This document shows, one piece after another, positions 1 to 8,018 of a DNA stretch of 12,352 bases. Position 1 is the first letter of the stretch. Each line of letters starts with the position of its first letter. The stretch covers positions 1 through 12,352 of the forward strand of contig UZAN01044728.1 in NCBI GenBank assembly GCA_900618425.1, in the 5' to 3' direction. The notes beneath the pieces were generated by a model. It was not told the DNA's origin. It made no database searches and saw nothing but the letters and a program-made list of their open reading frames with translations. The DNA is from Echinostoma caproni. Its lineage: Eukaryota; Platyhelminthes; Trematoda; Plagiorchiida; Echinostomatidae. The position numbers and the translations under genes are program-made.

Positions 1-344
1 GACAGAGCTGTTCAACTTGCCTCCAAGGCTTTTCAGTTTACGCTTTATTTGCTCCTATACGAGGGATTTCCCCTTTGGAACTTCTAATGAGTTCGCCCCT
101 ATATCGTGAACTATTCCGACTGAAACAAAGTGTATCTGGCCACCGTAACTGAAATCAAAAGAACATGCTGAGCACATTGTTTCGATAGTTTTTCATTGCA
201 CAACTAATTTGTGTTCGCATTTAACTCACATTTACTTGTGTGTAGTGCAGTGTCGGACAATTTGTATTGATTTGAAGAGACTGACTATCAATGAACACGA
301 TCACATGAAACAGGGATGAATTCGAAATTCGGTTCAGCCCCGGG
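1..344. other. Unannotated stretch
   Basis: No open frame with recognisable protein motifs, no tandem repeat and no promoter element that I can support. The right edge may include an upstream part of the short element that follows, but I cannot set its 5' boundary. Confidence 0.5.
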
Positions 345-355
345 TATGAGCTGAT

Positions 356-410
356 TAACACAGTGATAACACGCACACGCCTTCCATGCGACGGGTTACG
401 AGTTCAAATC
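356..410 (+). promoter_or_regulatory. Internal RNA polymerase III promoter-like A and B boxes, copy 1
   Basis: A-box-like TAACACAGTGAT (356-367) lies 32 bases before a B-box-like GAGTTCAAATC (400-410), within the normal spacing for type 2 pol III promoters. The A box departs from TRGCNNAGYNGG at the third base and the end, and the B box has GAGTTCAAATC in place of GGTTCGAATC. The loop between them reads like a tRNA anticodon arm with TCC in the anticodon position, so a glycine tRNA ancestor is possible but not shown. Confidence 0.5.
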
Positions 411-433
411 CCCCACGAGAGGACGGTTTATTT

Positions 434-480
434 ACACTACTGATGAGCTCAAACAAGAGCAAAACTTGAGTTTGTAGTGT
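434..480 (+). ncRNA. Degenerate type I hammerhead ribozyme-like motif, copy 1
   Basis: CTGATGA at 440-446 is followed by a perfect 4-bp stem II, GCTC (447-450) with GAGC (457-460), around a six-base loop. The next conserved box should be GAAA but reads AAAA from 461, so the catalytic G12 position is A. A short stem III hairpin can form over 464-472. Stem I is supported by ACACTA (434-439), perfectly complementary to TAGTGT (475-480). One or two extra bases separate stem III from stem I, so the cleavage-site geometry is imperfect. The layout of stem I, CUGAUGA, stem II, A-rich box, stem III, stem I is that of type I hammerheads such as those of schistosomes. I expect this copy to be catalytically dead or very weak. 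Confidence 0.5.
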
Positions 481-632
481 TTTCGAGTGTACGGTTTATT
501 GGATTTCCTCTTCGTGCGCAATTCTCAAATCATCTCAAACGAAATGTGATGATATGTACCGATTGTGAAGCAATATCAGGTCACGCGTCCGCGTATCTTG
601 CAGTGAGTTAGGCTTCACTTTTCCATCGTCAA

Positions 633-653
633 CATCATCATCATCATCATCAT
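633..653. repeat. (CAT)n microsatellite
   Basis: About seven CAT units. It sits at the presumed 3' end of short element 1 and may be its tail. On the reverse strand it encodes a methionine run in a spurious open frame. Confidence 0.9.
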
Positions 654-1140
654 AAACAGTCTTGTGTGATCAGAATACGTATCTTTATCCCAGATGTAAT
701 GAAACAATCTGATCCTCATTGTGACCGATACAAACAAATGTCTGAATTTGGCTTCATGACAAAGCCATGATATGTCACTCCCCTGATGTCCTACTCGATT
801 ATCCAATAGTTTTATTCTATTTATTTCCACATTTCCGGGCGATTTCGTTTGACGTAATAAAGCTTTAATTATTATTACTTGTGATCAACTGAAATATTCG
901 CAAAATAAACGTGAACAAAGCGTACGACACTATGAGCGAGGATAGTTTGATTCGAGAATGATTTCATTGCATCCCAGCTGGTGCCGGAAGACAGAAGAAA
1001 AAAAAATGATTTATCTATCACAGGGTGTGACGATCTAACTAACATTGGATCAATTTATTCTGCCGCTTCGGGTGACTATCCAGAGATTGCGAGTGAGATG
1101 ATGGAGGACTCCTTGTGATGACACAGCAGGGCCTTTCGGC

Positions 1141-1177
1141 GATTGATTGATTGATTGATTGATGGATTGATGGATTG
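1141..1177. repeat. (GATT)n microsatellite
   Basis: Tetranucleotide tract of GATT units, with two GATGGATT interruptions at its right end. Confidence 0.95.
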
Positions 1178-1506
1178 TTACAACCTCTGCAATTCTTAGC
1201 AGTCTTCCTTTGGAGTTGTGCAAACAACCGTGCAAGACAACACAACCCGGATAAGTACTATCCTAGATTATCATCACCTGTGCTATATATGAACTGTACG
1301 CACCAGCTGAAATGCTCACCTGCAGTGTTTTCTTCGTCCTTTTAATATACGTATGTGTAGTGCATCCTATTAAATATCTGTCTATGTGGATATTATTTGA
1401 TCACCCAGCAGAAAAAATATCATTTTTGTCTTTATTTGTTACCGTACATGTCTGCTCTTCCCTACTCGGAGCTGATCGAGTCGTAAGGAGATCGAAATAA
1501 TTCCCT

Positions 1507-1519
1507 GGGGGGTGGGGGG
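1507..1519 (+). repeat. G-rich tract
   Basis: Two runs of six G separated by one T, followed by TGG. It could form a G-quadruplex-like structure, but the last run has only two G. Confidence 0.6.
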
Positions 1520-1841
1520 TGGATCCAGAGTTTGAACATCGCCACTGTCGCCCTAGGCGGCTTTCGTATGGCTGTAGACCTCTTCGTGAAAAGGGAAGTA
1601 AAAGATCTATTGCCGTTTATTATTTTACTATTCAATGAAATAACCAAGCTATTCTAAGTACACTGCTTGACAAAGTACCCAACCGAATGTTTTTCTGTCT
1701 TGTTTGCTTTTCTTTCTTAATAAACGATTAAGTGGATTTGAATCTGCATCTGAACTCAACTGTTTTAAAAATTTTTTTTAAATCACCTAACTTGAAATGC
1801 GATCTGTTGCTCATCCGTGTCAATTTCTTCCAAAGTGAACG

Positions 1842-1863
1842 AACAACAACAACAACAACAACA
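1842..1863. repeat. (AAC)n microsatellite
   Basis: About seven uninterrupted AAC units. Confidence 0.95.
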
Positions 1864-2066
1864 CGAACAAAGTTTCTTTCGTAACTTGAATGCAAGTTTA
1901 TCACATGTTTTGCCATTACAATGCCAAAATCTCCACACTTTTGTTTCGCGAATCAATTAAGATTCCTTTTGGGACATTCTATCTGCCATTCCAGAATTCA
2001 TTTCATGCGCGAGAACAGGGAAAGGTTAAGGACAAATTTGGGGAAATTCATTAGGGTCAAGCGAAG

Positions 2067-2095
2067 CAACAAAAAACAAAACAAAACAAAACAAA
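2067..2095. repeat. (AAAAC)n microsatellite
   Basis: AAAAC pentanucleotide tract of about four to five units with A-rich borders. It could be a decayed retroelement poly-A tail, but no element body is recognisable to its left. Confidence 0.85.
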
Positions 2096-3055
2096 GACAC
2101 ATGATTGATGATTTCTGATCTAAGGACACCGACTTAGAAAGTCACCCCGGGGTTCATTGCCAACAAAATTGTCTTTTCTGGGCAATCGGTTTCATTCCCT
2201 CCGCGGCCCCGGTTACTTCATGGTTGATTTATTGTAATTTTATCTCACCAGAGTACGGGAGCTTGGGGGGGGGGCAAGCAGTTTTACCAGATTAGACCAC
2301 CCCAGTTAGAAACAATCCGTGTGCCTTTATTTGAACGTCCAACTTGATGCATTGGACCACTCCGCGCTCCCCCGGTCTCGTACGCCATTGGGTAGAAAAA
2401 CACGTGTTTTGTCGACCTTCGAAACTGCTTGTTGGTGGCATTTTGTTGTAGTATGTTCACTCAGCTTGCATACGAGAGAGAGAATTGCAATGTGAATTAT
2501 CATAATTTGTGAGAGGCCAATGATGCTTTCCAATTGTTTTCTTTCTTTCTTTTTTAAAAAATCAAACTGACGTGCTCTCCGGACCGCATACGGAACTAAC
2601 ATCAGCAGTATTGTTTATTCACGTTTATCATGATATCAGGTGACCCTTGGCCTAGCTACGCAAATTTAGCTCCCCCTAAAATCTCTCAATTCCGAAAGAC
2701 CTCGAGTTGCGTTTCGCTTTCGTTCGAGCTTATCTATAGTGCGTTTCCTTACACGGAACTTAAATCCCCGCAGTTCACACTCGGACACCGCTTGTCAGAG
2801 TTAGGCTACTGCTAAAGTTTACTAAACGTCCGACAACATACTGTCAACAAGGTTTACGCGTTAAACGGTGAACAATTGTTTTCAGTGATTCTTAATCACC
2901 CAGTCACACAGTTCAAATATCAAATCAAATGGTGTTGGGTGTGGGTTTCACCCCTTGGTGCCAAGTGCCTGTGGAAAACCGAATGGGCTAATCCAAAGAT
3001 GTGTGTCGTCCAAACTGATTGAGCCATTCGCACGAGTTGATAATTGTCTACTGTG

Positions 3056-3112
3056 TAGCTCAGTGGGGTAAGGGTTTGATGTCCCAACCCCCGAAGGCTT
3101 GTGGTTCGAATC
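3056..3112 (+). promoter_or_regulatory. Internal RNA polymerase III promoter A and B boxes, copy 2
   Basis: A box TAGCTCAGTGG (3056-3066) fits TRGCNNAGNGG, and B box GGTTCGAATC (3103-3112) fits GGTTCGANTC. The 36-base gap is normal for tRNA-type promoters. No functional tRNA is proposed: the acceptor arm does not close and CCCAACCCCC occupies the anticodon and variable region. Confidence 0.75.
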
Positions 3113-3137
3113 TTGAAAGGGACACAAAAACGTACGC

Positions 3138-3184
3138 GTCTGCTGACGAGTCTCAAGCAGGACAAACACAATTCTGTGCAGTGC
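3138..3184 (+). ncRNA. Degenerate hammerhead ribozyme-like motif, copy 2
   Basis: CTGACGA at 3143-3149 fits the hammerhead core box CUGANGA, since the seventh core base is variable. Stem II pairs GTCT (3150-3153) with GGAC (3160-3163), including one G-U pair. The following box reads AAAC instead of GAAAC, so G12 is deleted or substituted, as it is in copy 1. CACA (3167-3170) pairs with TGTG (3175-3178) around ATTC as stem III. The expected GUC cleavage triplet is not present at the junction, and stem I is weak, with CTG before the core facing CAG at 3179-3181. Probably inactive. The call rests on the shared position relative to the pol III boxes as much as on the fold. Confidence 0.5.
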
Positions 3185-3300
3185 TCTTTGTTGGTGATCA
3201 CAAACATCGAGCCAAGTGACTTATAGAAATCTGGCCGTTGACTGAATTGTGTTGTTTTCTGAGTGAGCCGAGATGAAATGTGCGATGAGCTCACTGTAGA

Positions 3301-4050
3301 GCAAGTGACATACGAGTTCCTATCAGGTGGACTTCTTGAACAAGACATTTCTATACCAACTGAATAATCATCTCCTCAATCAAGATCATTGTCCAAACTG
3401 GAACAGGATCCGTTCGATTGCGAATGAGAGGGAGGGGGGAGACAATATTCAGTATTCCATTTTGACTGTCTTCTCGGAATCGATTCTGTATGTGGATGTC
3501 GAAGGCAGTGTCCTAGGACGGCAATGATTTTGAATCTAGGAAGTCTTTTGGCTCGTTTACCCTAAATCGATCTACTAAATGCGTTTATACTGATACTTTA
3601 CAAAGCAGAATATATCAGTCTCCATTGGATTACGGCGCAAAAATTAACACACAATCAATGCTGCATGCATCACTGTCTGGTCTTACATGCATTATACTAC
3701 CGTCTTACTTACTGTCTACGGAATCAGTTGTGAAAGTAGTAGTAATAGTAGTAGTCATCTAAACTACTTGGGCTGTCTGGGCTGGACATTTAGTTGAATC
3801 TGCGTGACGAATACACCTCTATGGACAGAGTTCATGGGTAATGTGATTGATGGAAAAGTTCTATATGAAAAGAACATTATCTTAAGTTTTGTTTTTTTCA
3901 TTTTTTAAAACTAAAAACCCTCTGAGATAATGGTGTAATCAAGCGTATTGTATCAGGTACGTTCTGGTTTTATTAAAAAAGGCAGATAATTGTAGCTTAT
4001 GTTCAGGTCTTTGCGACCAACGACGGTAGCGCATCAAAGTAGACAACCAC
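3301..4050. other. Unannotated stretch
   Basis: No gene or transposon motif that I recognise. It contains a degenerate AGT tract (3734-3758). The part from about 3990 may be an unrecognisable upstream continuation of the RTE-like remnant. Confidence 0.5.
3734..3758. repeat. Imperfect (AGT)n microsatellite
   Basis: AGT units with one AAT interruption. Confidence 0.85.
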
Positions 4051-4054
4051 CCTC

Positions 4055-4600
4055 ATTTCCAAGGCTTGAGCAGCGTACGCAGGACTGAAACATCTGTAGT
4101 GGTGACATGACCTGTCGCTGAAGTTGAAAGTTCTCGTATACTGTGCCACTCTACGATCAGTTGTGATTTACGGATTTGAGACCTTGCATTTGAGGGGAGA
4201 AGTTATCCGTCACCTCGTGGTTTTCGAAAATCGATGTTTACGTAAGCAGTCTGGTTCAAGTGGGATGGAGTGAGTGGGTTGGTCGGGTGTTTGGGCATCA
4301 TTAAACAAGCACTCGCTATCATATCAAATCCAGCTCAATAGGCTCCGTTGATTAGGACACGTTTTACATATATCCGACGGTTGCCTACCGCGGCGCACCT
4401 TATTCGCAGTGTCTGTTGCAGACTGGAGAAAGTCACGTACAGGTCAGCAGATGACGTGAAGATGAGGCATGAAGAAATGTACAGATCGATTAGGTAGAGT
4501 AGGTGTCTCTCGTCTTCCGGGGGTGGTGTTCAAAAGACTCCGAAACCACATTGGTGGAGAATGTGGTGATCGTGTAACGAGTAGGCAAGCACCGCGGTAC
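4055..4600 (+). pseudogene. RTE-clade non-LTR retrotransposon reverse transcriptase, C-terminal remnant
   Basis: All recognisable blocks lie in one frame. ISKA at 4055 is followed by GLKHL, then VYCATLRSVVIYG and FETLHLRGE (4136 onward), VVFENRCLR, LRxLGHVL (4343 onward), LPRRTLF, DWRKSRTGQQMT (from about 4421), GMKKCTDRLG and VGVSRLPG (to about 4530). These match, as I know the family, the region after the reverse transcriptase core of RTE elements common in flukes and schistosomes (consensus-like VYCATVRSVLLYG, RWLGHVLRM, LPRRALF). The frame holds stops at 4067, 4097, 4103, 4271, 4349, 4457 and 4463, and no frameshift is needed across more than 450 bases. Endonuclease and catalytic reverse transcriptase domains are missing, as expected for old debris. 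There is no recognisable 3' tail. It is non-functional. Confidence 0.85.
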
Positions 4601-5150
4601 AGCTTCCAGGTAACTAATCAAGAAACGGAATAACCGACCAATCCTGTGTTCTCAGTTGGCACAAACGAGATTGGCTGATTGCAAGAGGGCAAACAAACAA
4701 ACCATATCGGTTTCGATTGGACATTCAAGAATCAATCAATGATTGTTTGTTGCTTAGGGTATATATTTGCACGATTCTCTGAACAGAATTAACTGCTCGT
4801 CTTGGTTCTGCCTGACTTGGTGCTATTCAGTGGGTTTTCAGTCCGATACCGAGTTCGCGCTATTCGATTTCGATTCCCATTCCGAGTACTACTGAGACAT
4901 GGAAGGTCATGGCTGCGTGCCGACACCAAAGGTGATCATGCTGTCATTGTTTATCAGACCAGAATTCTTGAAATGGTATGTGTGCATAGTTGGAATAGGT
5001 ACTCTGTGTTGACTATATAGAGGTTCACTTTTTTCCCGTCCGTAAAAGGAGGTTTAATCCCTGTTCTCTTTACACATTCTCACTCACCTTGTATGCAATA
5101 TGAGTTTGGCAGCAATCAGTGAAGTTTTCTTCCTTGTATTATACTGTACA

Positions 5151-5175
5151 ATGATGATGAGGAGGAGGAGGAGGA
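5151..5175. repeat. (ATG)n to (AGG)n compound microsatellite
   Basis: ATGATGATG runs into GAGGAGGAGGAGG without a break. Confidence 0.9.
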
Positions 5176-5622
5176 CCAAATGGAGAATTCTGATTGATGT
5201 ATCACAATCGTCCTAATGTTGTGTCCCTAACATACGTCCCACTATTTGTATTCGTTGGTGATTGCGTAATAATCATCGTACTGATCTCGCGCTTAACCCG
5301 TTTAGAAATATGCTCCACCGCAAGGGTTACATAACTCCTCCTTTCCTCTCCACCGCTTTAGCTGATACCGCTTACCCATTTCGAATGGACAGGTAACGTT
5401 TGATTTGGTACGGACGATAGATATTTTGATGAGTGTTTTGCGAACGCGCTGATCCCCAAGCAGTGTTTTTATGCGAGACAGGAAGGCCGAAAAAGAACGT
5501 GTGAGCAGCGACCCAATCAAGTTGATCTCGTGTGGCATTCGACTTCCATCGTCACTCTTGGATCACGGTTTACGTTTGACCATGGGCTTTTCAATCAACG
5601 TAATCGAGACACTGTTCTGTGT

Positions 5623-5641
5623 GCATACGAGNGCATACGAG
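5623..5641. other. Probable assembly gap scar
   Basis: The nine bases GCATACGAG occur on both sides of a single N at 5632. A direct duplication exactly flanking one N is what results when two contigs with overlapping ends are joined by a minimal gap. One copy is probably artefactual. Confidence 0.7.
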
Positions 5642-6498
5642 CAACTGGACTTCGGATGAACTCGACAGGACAAAATTTAGCTTGCAGTGTCCATTCGGCA
5701 GACTAACACGTTACCTCAAAAGTTACCGATTTGTTCCTAGTCAAGATATTATTACAACCTTGTTGTTGATAAGTCTTACGATTCAAAGGAAAGCCAAATA
5801 TCAGAATGATAATGGAAGATCATTCTTCATTTTCACATTTTGAACGTTCTAGAGTGCACATGTTGTGACTAATTGGATGCCTTTCGATATTGAGGTAGAA
5901 GGACAAAATCGGTCCTCAAAGATCTCGGGTGAGCTGAATTCCACGTTTCCTGTTCGCTGAGAATTTGGTAATTTGTTTGCAAACAGTTCATTACCAGCGC
6001 CAATGGCATTGTTAATGTCAAGCCCCTGAGAATTTTGGCCGGGCTTGGTTGATTTTTTTCACTGATGCGAATTCCTAGTCGGTCAATGGGGTGCCGCCTC
6101 CGAAATTTTGACGCGAGCGCAATGCGGCAAAGTGGGACCAAATTAGGGAATGCGACTTCTAATGGGTGTGACATAGTATTTGTTTCCGTTCAACAATAGT
6201 GTTCTATCATACACCACTTGGGAAACATTAAAAATACCTGAACTTCATTCTATGTGACTACGTAAATTTCTTAGTGGATTGGAAAACGAAAGAGACTGGA
6301 GGCGCTTGAAAGACTACTTTAAGCTACTTGATCGTCATCAATGGACCTTTATACTGACGGAAACTTGAAGCTCTATTCCGAACGAACGGTGTAAGAGGCT
6401 GAGCAAAACATTTCCAGCTGCATAACATGATTCATTTGTTACACACAAAAATGATTAGGATTACACTTTCTCCTAAATATTCTCCACCAGCGTTCATG

Positions 6499-6524
6499 CA
6501 CACACACACAAACACACACACACA
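6499..6524. repeat. (CA)n microsatellite
   Basis: CA dinucleotide tract with one AA interruption. It marks the point where the left mariner remnant stops being recognisable. Confidence 0.95.
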
Positions 6525-6827
6525 GTACTATGCGCCCAGACCATTTGGCGAAATAGCTTTATCATGCGGTAGTTAGCCAACACTTCTACCGCTATGGTGG
6601 CCCCCAAAGGTCGACCACATCGCGCTTCATTATCCAGGGACTTGAATTCCGCAAACCACTCAAACAAATTGCTTCTTGAAGGCGCGTCATCGCCACAGTC
6701 AGCTCGTGAACGATCAACACTGTTGCCGCCGCTTTAAGCCACTTCAGTAATCGTAAAATATCATCGCCCACATCCAATTACATCGACTGAGTTCCATCCT
6801 CACAGTCCGAGTGTTTAGCGACCTTCG
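6525..6827 (-). pseudogene. Mariner transposase N-terminal remnant, left copy
   Basis: Read on the reverse strand, a frame gives GDDAPSRSNLFEWFAEFK followed by ARCGRPL, then AVEVLANYRMIKLFRQMVWAHSTV. This is the N-terminal DNA-binding region of mariner transposases (SRSTVxxWFxxFK, GRP, RMTxxxLAxxVGLSxSTV). The frame contains a TAA upstream of the GDD segment. Homology with the right copy (8019 onward) begins at a TA dinucleotide at 6828-6829, beside a terminal-repeat-like AGCGACCTTCG. The rest of the transposase, including the catalytic domain, is missing; recognition ends at the CA tract. The copy is inactive. It points away from the right mariner copy, and the two share a homologous block just outside their terminal repeats. 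Confidence 0.8.
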
Positions 6828-6829
6828 TA

Positions 6830-7012
6830 TGACGTATGAGCTGTGCTCTCGACTGTATTGATATTGGGTTCTCTGGGAGTTGTGATCATTGAACCATATT
6901 CACAATACGAGATTACAGTTCATGTTTTCCTTGGCCCCGGTCATCTAGCTGCACCTCCTCGTACTCGTCGTGTACACTGCATACACCGGAAACTTTGTTT
7001 GCTCAGTCCTGG
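6830..7012 (+). repeat. Inverted repeat arm flanking the left mariner copy
   Basis: This block is a diverged reverse complement of 7836-8016. The alignment starts at the TA beside the mariner terminal repeat and runs to about 7012, with short gaps near 6883. A 70-base core (6901-6970) matches 7868-7937 at 66 of 70 positions. No protein frame is conserved through it. It could be a piece of another transposable element that once received a mariner insertion, or part of an inverted segmental duplication. I do not recognise the family. Confidence 0.85.
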
Positions 7013-7835
7013 AATAAAACGGTAATTCGGAGCAATTTGATTGACCAACTGCTCGAATTCGAATAGAACTGATGTAATCTAATCCACATTTACTTATTTG
7101 CTAAAACAAACGAATATCATACAACGTGAATCCGTTCTGTAACTATTTTGCTCTTAATGGGAACTTCCAAAATAAAATGATTTCCGACAGAAAATAAAAC
7201 CCAATTAATGCTTTTAATGGATTTCCACAGGGAAACGCTTATCGAACTAGTTAAACCAGTGACAAACAAACATTTAAGCTGATTTGTTTGAGGCAAAAAA
7301 TCCACCGGATTTCCTGAACAACAACGTTATCGCTTCGCGCCTGAACCTAAAAAAAAGAACACGCGGCAAATCCACGTAAGGTAATACTTCTTCTCTCTGG
7401 AAGGAGGGTGGTCTTTTGACGGTGAGGGCAAGGTGCAGTCAATCTTTCAACCGACAACGTGTTGGATTTAATCTCAATCTCAACACTTTCTAAATGAATT
7501 GACGCACGCGATAAGCTCTCTGGTCGTGTTCAATTTGACATTGTCGGCTTTCTATCCACACACTTCCTATCCGTCAGTTGAATAAATATCTATCAACGGC
7601 TCGGTGAAAAAGCTGGACAAAAATTTTGTTCCCTCTCTGTGGTAAACTGTTAATATCCGACTAATGTGTTTATTTGAATGTGACTGTGTCCGTTTGCAAC
7701 TGTGGCAAGTGCGCAACGCAATTGCAATCTCTACGGTGTATTGATCAACTGTTGGAAATTAGCAGTTTTCGAAATGAGCCATAAATCCGAACCTTTCAGA
7801 ACCGGACCGTTTGAGAGTCTCCGAACGGGGCTGAA
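7013..7835. other. Spacer between the inverted arms
   Basis: No gene, transposon motif or tandem repeat recognised. Weak similarity between 7013-7030 and 7795-7835 may extend the arms a little. I found no convincing match beyond that. Confidence 0.5.
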
Positions 7836-8016
7836 TAAACAATGTTTCCGGCATACACAGTCGAGTACGATGAGTACGAGGAGGTGCAGTTAGATGACCG
7901 GGGCCAAGGAAAACGTGAACTGTAATCTCGCATTGTGAATCGATTGTTCAGTGATTGCAACTCACACACACAGAGAACCGAATATCAACAGAGCCGAGAG
8001 CACAGCTCACAAGTCA
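7836..8016 (-). repeat. Inverted repeat arm flanking the right mariner copy
   Basis: Reverse-complement counterpart of 6830-7012. It ends at TA (8017-8018), immediately before the right mariner terminal repeat. The arms therefore share both the flank and the exact insertion point of mariner, which two independent insertions would not produce unless both hit the same site in a repeat. Confidence 0.85.
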
Positions 8017-8018
8017 TA

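Larger units (their letters stand above)
345..653 (+). mobile_element. tRNA-derived SINE-like element with hammerhead-like core, copy 1
   Basis: The left part resembles a tRNA gene: an A-box-like TAACACAGTGAT at 356-367, an anticodon-loop-like CTTCCAT between CGC and GCG, and a B-box-like GAGTTCAAATC at 400-410. CTGATGA follows 29 bases after the B box at 440-446 and is followed by a small helix. Copy 2 near 3045 has the same order, with a 30-base gap between B box and core. The 3' limit is placed at the CAT repeat (633-653), which could be a SINE tail. That boundary is a guess. By analogy with the schistosome Sm-alpha family, such an element would be transcribed by RNA polymerase III and mobilised by a LINE reverse transcriptase. 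Divergence from consensus boxes suggests an old, probably inactive copy. Confidence 0.6.
654..2900. other. Gene-free stretch with scattered simple repeats
   Basis: No reading frame here shows known protein motifs. Open frames are short and several are built on microsatellites. The tandem tracts are listed separately. Poly-G runs occur at 1507-1519 and 2265-2274. I see no reverse transcriptase, transposase, tRNA or rRNA signal on either strand. Confidence 0.6.
3045..3300 (+). mobile_element. tRNA-derived SINE-like element with hammerhead-like core, copy 2
   Basis: This copy has the cleaner promoter: A box TAGCTCAGTGG at 3056-3066 and B box GGTTCGAATC at 3103-3112, both near consensus. CTGACGA at 3143-3149 starts 30 bases after the B box, close to the 29 in copy 1, and is followed by a stem II-like pairing. 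About 125 bases after the core, a GAAATGTG-CGATGAG stretch resembles GAAATGTG-ATGAT in copy 1, hinting that the 3' part is also shared. The repeat may extend left of 3045, because the sequence before the tRNA-like start has no other explanation. The ends given are approximate. The family resembles schistosome Sm-alpha in architecture. That is a structural analogy, not a sequence match I could test. Confidence 0.7.
4601..6498. other. Gene-free stretch
   Basis: No protein family, RNA gene or transposon recognised. The longest reverse-strand frame (about 101 codons within 5869-6174) has no motif I know. The CpG-rich patch near 6080-6130 stands out slightly but has no second copy in the window. 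Confidence 0.5.

Noticed and set aside
615..830. Methionine-rich reverse-strand frame
   Set aside because: The methionine run is just the CAT microsatellite translated.
1507..2274. Poly-G tracts as regulatory G-quadruplexes
   Set aside because: The first tract has only two long G runs and the second is a homopolymer. No gene or promoter nearby gives them a role.
3049..3120. Functional tRNA gene
   Set aside because: A and B boxes are good, but the acceptor stem does not close and the anticodon arm is not formed, so this is a SINE head and not a tRNA.
2920..3348. Reverse-strand open frame of 142 codons
   Set aside because: It runs antisense across short element 2, has no recognisable motif, and is explained by the repeat.
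5869..6174. Reverse-strand open frame of 101 codons
   Set aside because: No domain, signal peptide or conserved motif, no second exon or splice signals that I can support. Length is compatible with chance.
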